DNA of 18,042 nt from JBBAEA01 sp041656175 (GTDB taxonomy: Bacteria; Myxococcota_A; Bradymonadia; UBA4248). Positions within the stretch are counted from its first letter, which is position 1, and each line of letters opens with the position of its first letter. Where the stretch lies: assembly GCA_041656175.1 (NCBI GenBank), contig JBBAEA010000075.1, positions 1 to 18,042 on the forward strand, given 5' to 3'. A program made the translations under genes and the position numbers. This document shows positions 15,091 through 18,042 of this stretch, piece after piece. The notes beneath the pieces are model-generated. The model had not been told where the DNA came from. It did not search any database and worked only from the letters and a program-made list of their open reading frames with translations.

Positions 15091-16365
15091 TCACAAAAAT
15101 GCTTGAGGGAGGATGTCGTCTGCGCCAATCCAAAGCCATGGTCGGTCGACGTCGTTGAGCATGCGTTGGGCGACTTCGTCGGTGCTGGTGATGCAAACCT
15201 TTTCGCAGACGCTTTGGAGTGTGTTGGAGAGGGCTTGCAGCTCTTCGCTCGAGGCGCCTTCGTAGGGTGGTAGGAGGTTGCATTGGGAGACGCCGCGAAA
15301 GACGTCGCCCCAGAGCTTGGCCTCGTAGGCGCGTAGGGTTAGTGCGTAGGGTTTGAGTACGACGGCGGGCGGGAGTACGAAAGTTTCGCGGATGTTGGCG
15401 AGGCTTTGGCGGATGCCGACGGGGTGCATGCGGACGTCGTGGATGAGGTTTGCGCGCTTTTCGTACCAGCCGATGAATTGAAGGCTAGACATGCGACTAT
15501 GGAGGGCTTCATAGACCTTGCTTGAGGGGTGTCGCGTGTAGAGTAGGTAAAAGAGAGCGGCGCAAACCGCGCTTGCCTCGGCCATGCCTCCGCGGATTTT
15601 AAGCACCCGTGGCATAAAGGGGTGGGGCAAGCCGATGTGGACGAAGCCCTGAGTTTGGCGAATGTCGAAATCCATGGGAAGGCGCCCATCGTTGCTCATC
15701 GCGCAAAAACCGATGTGCTTTGCACTGCACGAAATGGGATAGATGCAGGGAATTCCGCGTGACACGGCGACGTCGATGATGCTCTCTAACATATCGTTTC
15801 GGTCGTAGTAAGCCAAGGAATCGCTTTGCCAGTCCGATACGACGATTGCACTGGTATTATTGGGTAGGCAGTTATCGAGTGCGTCGCGCTCGTCAAATTC
15901 GACGGCCATGTTTTGCCCAAGTTGTGCATGCAGCGAGTCGTCGCGTGACAATGCGCCCACACACCAGCCCCAGCGCTCTGGTTCCCCAGAACCTATGGCA
16001 ACGGCTTTCGCGCACAAGGCTCTCGCTAAGGTGCCGACTACGGCCACCGTGTTTTTGCAAAATTCCGACAAAATAATCGATAATGCCTGGTTTCGCGTCA
16101 AAATAATTCGATTCGCCTCTTCGGCTGCCAAGCGTTCGACGTGTGTTTTGGGGAAGACGTATGGCATGCAGACCCAAGCAGCTTCAGCGGCCCACTGCGG
16201 TTTTGGCGCAAAGGCGAGCTCGACTCCCTCGCGTTGGAGCAAGTCGGTGATCGCGCTCTTGCGGATGTCTGTACCTCGCAGCGCAATACCGCATGATTTA
16301 AGGAGTAGCGCCACCCCCGACATACCAACACCGCCTATCCCGCTCATGTGAACTGTTTGGGTCAT
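15091..16365 (-). CDS. degenerate MurC-like protein (probable Mur-ligase pseudoenzyme)
   Basis: This 424-residue protein resembles MurC (UDP-N-acetylmuramate-alanine ligase) along its whole length. Residues 5-17 (VHMSGIGGVGMSG) are the Rossmann entry of MurC, followed by RGTDI. Then the active-site signatures fail. At 109-119 VVGTLARALCA stands where GTHGKTT binds ATP. At 177-187 SDWQSDSLAYY stands where MurC has TNxxPDHLDxY. At 309-314 HDVRMHP replaces DDYAHHP. EFDERD (156-161) recalls EADESD, and VVLKPYALTLRA and WIGADDI recall the MurC C-terminal domain. The frame is uninterrupted and GAGGTGAG precedes the ATG, so this looks like an expressed protein rather than a pseudogene. It may bind a UDP-sugar peptide precursor or act as a regulator or scaffold, but it is unlikely to ligate. 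It sits 14 bases after the RHH gene. Confidence 0.8.
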   Translation of the reverse strand: MTQTVHMSGIGGVGMSGVALLLKSCGIALRGTDIRKSAITDLLQREGVELAFAPKPQWAAEAAWVCMPYVFPKTHVERLAAEEANRIILTRNQALSIILSEFCKNTVAVVGTLARALCAKAVAIGSGEPERWGWCVGALSRDDSLHAQLGQNMAVEFDERDALDNCLPNNTSAIVVSDWQSDSLAYYDRNDMLESIIDVAVSRGIPCIYPISCSAKHIGFCAMSNDGRLPMDFDIRQTQGFVHIGLPHPFMPRVLKIRGGMAEASAVCAALFYLLYTRHPSSKVYEALHSRMSSLQFIGWYEKRANLIHDVRMHPVGIRQSLANIRETFVLPPAVVLKPYALTLRAYEAKLWGDVFRGVSQCNLLPPYEGASSEELQALSNTLQSVCEKVCITSTDEVAQRMLNDVDRPWLWIGADDILPQAFL

Positions 16366-16379
16366 GCTCTCACCTCGGC

Positions 16380-16580
16380 TTATTCTTTATTGTTCGCCGC
16401 TTCGTCCAAAATCGGGTCGTTAATCGACGGATACATCAAAATCTCCTCACGCGCAATTTTCCACGCCCGCTGTACGATCCACGAAACTGTGCGATCCTGT
16501 CGCAAAGCCTCCATTTGGATTTCATCCAGCATATCCACGGGAAAATACACACTCTGCTTTCTTTTGTCAGATTTCGACAT
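16380..16580 (-). CDS. small ribbon-helix-helix protein (resembles the TIGR04563 family)
   Basis: This is a 66-residue protein. Residues 7-14 (RKQSVYFP) form the expected DNA-contacting beta strand. VDMLDEIQMEALRQDRTVSWIVQRAWKIA (15-43) gives the two helices of an RHH/CopG fold, so it probably binds DNA as a dimer. The 'LSWxVQRAWxxA' style pattern is that of a short family I know as TIGR04563, found in myxobacteria and relatives; membership is by eye. The start at 16580 is set by AAGGAGAG seven bases upstream; an earlier ATG at 16586 would sit on top of that ribosome site. It precedes the MurC-like gene by 14 bases. It may regulate its own operon, but no operator is evident. Repeat C begins 58 bases upstream. 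Confidence 0.85.
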   Translation of the reverse strand: MSKSDKRKQSVYFPVDMLDEIQMEALRQDRTVSWIVQRAWKIAREEILMYPSINDPILDEAANNKE

Positions 16581-16587
16581 TAGCAAT

Positions 16588-16595
16588 CTCTCCTT
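16588..16595 (-). promoter_or_regulatory. ribosome binding site deciding the RHH start
   Basis: AAGGAGAG on the - strand, seven bases before the ATG at 16580, excludes the in-frame ATG at 16586. Confidence 0.75.
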
Positions 16596-16638
16596 AGAAA
16601 ATCTCGAAAATTCTTAAGTCTCAAGTGCTTTTGGGCTT

Positions 16639-16783
16639 GGGGGAAGTTTCCCCCTACGCGCGGGCTTCCTCGGCTCTATGCCAATTCGCGTATTATTTTA
16701 TGCGTTGTATGCGCTCAATCCGCGCATCCAACGCATAAAATTCGCTCATTGGCATAGAGCCTCGGTGATCCCTCGCTACCCCC
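16639..16783 (+). repeat. structured intergenic repeat, copy C (145 bp)
   Basis: It has the same length and orientation as copy A. It has a G-run/C-run hairpin (16639-16654), conserved TACGCGCGGGCTTCCTC, outer stem 16673-16685 with 16748-16760 (13 bp, perfect), inner stem 16695-16707 with 16729-16741 (13 bp, perfect) and apical stem ATGCGC/GCGCAT (16709-16714 with 16722-16727). It ends with CTCGGTGATCCCTCGCTA and a C run. Where its stems differ from copy A, both sides change together. Confidence 0.92.
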
Positions 16784-17126
16784 TCTGCAACCAGGACTAT
16801 GCTCATTTCTTTATGAATGCCTGTTGAGCTAAGGTTTTTAAAAACCACTGGGCAACATACAAAGGCCCACATCAAGTCTACTCAAGCCACGAGCGCTTGG
16901 CAAGCATAAGCAAGGCTAGGTGGCTCTGTTTTGAGAATTCTGTTCGCTAGCAAGGGCTTAGTCTATAGCAAGGACGTGGTTTATTCCATGAAAGAGATTA
17001 ATAAAAACTATGTTCTGCTCTGCGGCTAAACTTTTAATCCAAAGGACGGCTATTTGGGTTAGTTTAAACTCAGTCAAAAAATCGAAAAATACATTTGCTA
17101 ATGTGTTTGATGCGGATTCCCATTTC
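16784..17126. other. gene-poor interval between repeat C and the small secreted-protein gene
   Basis: I find no supportable gene here. Visible items are a perfect 14-bp palindrome GGTTTTTAAAAACC at 16833-16846 and a possible hairpin with AGCCAC (16885-16890) opposite GTGGCT (16920-16925). The interval also carries an AT-rich stretch around 17000-17100. Short open frames on both strands lack ribosome sites and family features. Confidence 0.5.
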
Positions 17127-17164
17127 AAAGAAAGAAGAAGCAGGCTTTGGGGCGCTAGCCCCAA
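17127..17164 (-). terminator. probable terminator of the small secreted-protein gene
   Basis: On the - strand, about 30 bases after the stop at 17195, a 7-bp stem TTGGGGC/GCCCCAA (17158-17164 with 17147-17153) closes a four-base loop. It runs into a pyrimidine-rich tract with many T residues. It resembles the hairpin at 17762-17799 in sequence. Confidence 0.5.
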
Positions 17165-17194
17165 TGAATCAGAGCTTCCTCAAGCTTGTTACAC

Positions 17195-17587
17195 TTATTT
17201 TCGTATAAGCTGGGGGATTTTGGGATTGTGCAATCTGTCGACTGGGCGTGGTCCTGGTGGAACAAAATCGGGATGTATAGGTTTAATTCTAGAATCATCG
17301 GCTTTTTCTTCATTTTTTAATTGTAAATTTGCTTTTTCTTCTAGTTTTCCGTGTTTTATCTCGATTTTTGCTCTGGCTATGTCTTTTTGTAGTTTTTGAT
17401 AATCCGCGGCTGAACAGTGTTTTAGCTTTAACCAGCGCAAAAACGGGCTTTCGGGTAAGCAAATAAGCGCGTCTTCATTTGGCTTATTACTGTTTTGGGC
17501 ATAGCTTTGCGTAAATGGTAATAGCACACAAGCTAGAACTAGCGCGGTAGCGGCGAATATGATTTTATTTTTCTTCCCACTTTTCAT
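17195..17587 (-). CDS. small secreted protein, unknown function
   Basis: This 130-residue protein has a basic N-terminus (MKSGKKNK), a hydrophobic core (about 9-26) and a likely signal peptidase I site after SYA (28-30), so it is probably exported. The mature part has two cysteines, C43 and C58, that could form a disulfide. A charged Lys/Glu-rich helix follows at 62-100 and then a proline-rich tail (HPDFVPPGPRP). I recognise no family. GAGGG lies about ten bases before the ATG. An AT-rich TATATTAT stretch on the - strand near 17633-17640 could be its -10 region, without a clear -35. It stands alone, with repeat C between it and the RHH gene. Confidence 0.65.
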   Translation of the reverse strand: MKSGKKNKIIFAATALVLACVLLPFTQSYAQNSNKPNEDALICLPESPFLRWLKLKHCSAADYQKLQKDIARAKIEIKHGKLEEKANLQLKNEEKADDSRIKPIHPDFVPPGPRPVDRLHNPKIPQLIRK

Positions 17588-17699
17588 CTTTTTTAACCCT
17601 CGTTGCGTCGCTGTCTATACAACGAATCGCCCATAATATAGACGCACGCGAGTGTAAGATATTCGCTAAAATATAGCTAAGGAAGCTCTGATGAATGCA

Positions 17700-17731
17700 A
17701 AAACAGTAGGAGCAGCTTTCAAAGCTGCCCC
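17700..17731 (-). terminator. possible intrinsic terminator for transcription entering from the right
   Basis: On the - strand a GC-rich stem (17722-17731 with 17709-17718, one mismatch) closes a TGA loop. It is followed by TACTGTTTTTG, which includes five T residues. No upstream gene is visible in the window, so the assignment is tentative. Confidence 0.35.
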
Positions 17732-17761
17732 TTGCTTAAAACAACGAAAGTCAAGCGACCC

Positions 17762-17799
17762 ACAAAAAAAGCGGGGTTTTGGGGCGGTAGCCCCCAAAA
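17762..17799 (-). terminator. possible terminator hairpin with T run
   Basis: On the - strand TTTTGGGG (17799-17792) pairs with CCCCAAAA (17784-17777), followed by CCCCGC and seven T residues (17770-17764). Sequence and layout parallel the hairpin at 17127-17164, suggesting a related repeat or shared terminator type. Confidence 0.4.
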
Positions 17800-18005
17800 A
17801 TAAGATCTTCTTTATGAGACCTTTGCACGGCTAGAAATTGTGAATTTAATTTTACAAATCCGATACAGTTTTAAACAAAATGAGACATTTTGTAGAGAAA
17901 TATAAACTAAAAATGCTACTAAAATAAGGCGGGATGAAGATGTAATGACATTTTATTCGAAAAGTGCTTAAAAGAGTGCTTTCTTTTTTGGAGGGGGGTG
18001 CGGGG

Positions 18006-18042
18006 GGAACCTTTTTTCTTTTGCAAAAAGAAAAAAGGTTCC
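18006..18042. repeat. long inverted repeat at the right window edge
   Basis: GGAACCTTTTTTCTTTT is followed by GC and AAAAAGAAAAAAGGTTCC, so the 37 bases form a near-perfect palindrome with a single-base length difference between arms. The preceding G runs (17990-18007) may pair with C runs beyond the window. It could be a bidirectional terminator or a palindromic repeat cut by the window edge. Confidence 0.75.

Larger units (their letters stand above)
17588..18042. other. intergenic region with several hairpins, no gene seen
   Basis: No convincing coding sequence is present on either strand. The region contains three hairpins (17709-17731, 17762-17799, 18006-18042), an AT-rich middle part around 17820-17940, and G-rich runs at 17990-18007. 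An open question is whether the GAGACCTTTGCAC segment at 17817-17829 is the edge of a mobile element. Confidence 0.6.

Noticed and set aside
14848..15273. 141-codon open frame on the + strand spanning repeat B
   Set aside because: It lies over the repeat and the 3' end of the MurC-like gene and has no ribosome site. A similar peptide (GVARD...MS.F.ALD) appears from repeat C in another frame, so it is a by-product of the repeat sequence.
15091..16365. MurC-like gene as a frameshifted pseudogene
   Set aside because: The frame is continuous over the full family length, with a good ribosome site. The catalytic motifs are replaced in frame, and no alternative frame restores GTHGKTT.
16693..16875. 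60-codon open frame on the - strand over repeat C
   Set aside because: Half of it is repeat sequence, with no ribosome site and no family features. Its likeness to the peptide read from repeat B reflects shared repeat DNA.
16885..16925. Possible small structured RNA or tRNA-like fold
   Set aside because: There is only a 6-bp closing stem plus a tiny inner hairpin, with no tRNA arms or CCA context.
16958..17164. 68-codon open frame on the - strand
   Set aside because: It starts inside the terminator-like hairpin, has no ribosome site, and shows no recognisable features.
17010..17399. 129-codon open frame on the + strand
   Set aside because: It is antisense to the small secreted-protein gene, which has a signal peptide and ribosome site. 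This frame has neither.

Overview
The window looks like a chromosomal segment of a Myxococcota/Bradymonadota-type ('deltaproteobacterial') bacterium with roughly balanced base composition. The grounds are two Hanks-type Ser/Thr kinases, a short ribbon-helix-helix protein resembling a family common in myxobacteria, a C-x5-C-x5-C-x4-C motif in an envelope protein, and large lipoproteins of unknown function. This placement is inference from gene content; there is no rRNA or tRNA in the window.

Layout. Bases 1-6506 are read on the + strand: the 3' end of a Pro/Asn/Val/Arg tandem-repeat protein closed by a strong terminator, a CxxCxxCC zinc/iron-cluster protein followed three bases later by a nucleoside phosphorylase, a membrane-anchored Ser/Thr kinase, gltX, a membrane-anchored helical-repeat protein, a sirtuin, and a small FtsB/DivIC-like division protein. 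Bases 6496-17587 are read on the - strand. In transcription order (right to left) they are: a small secreted protein; a ribbon-helix-helix protein plus a degenerate MurC-like protein; metF coupled by a 4-base stop/start overlap to a 1011-residue GT39/ArnT-like membrane glycosyltransferase; and a second transmembrane Ser/Thr kinase followed by a large lipoprotein. The two halves converge with an 11-base overlap at 6496-6506. Bases 17588-18042 hold no gene, only hairpins.

The most unusual signal is a family of three ~145-bp structured repeats (A 10699-10843, B 14933-15072 inverted, C 16639-16783). They share conserved ends and internal-loop sequences. Their two 13-bp stems differ in sequence between A and C, yet stay perfectly paired through compensating changes. 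Each copy fills one of the larger intergenic gaps of the - strand half, just upstream of a transcription unit; none occurs in the + strand half. The second notable item is the MurC-like protein: an intact reading frame in which the ATP-binding loop and other catalytic signatures of Mur ligases have been replaced, so it is probably a pseudoenzyme. Smaller oddities are an Asp-to-Asn change at the flavin-site loop of MetF and a shortened KMSKS region in GltX.

Functionally the window mixes housekeeping (translation, folate/methionine, nucleoside salvage, division) with envelope biogenesis and signalling. Nothing forms one obvious dedicated pathway. The kinase-lipoprotein pair, the RHH/pseudo-Mur pair and the metF/glycosyltransferase pair are the local units.
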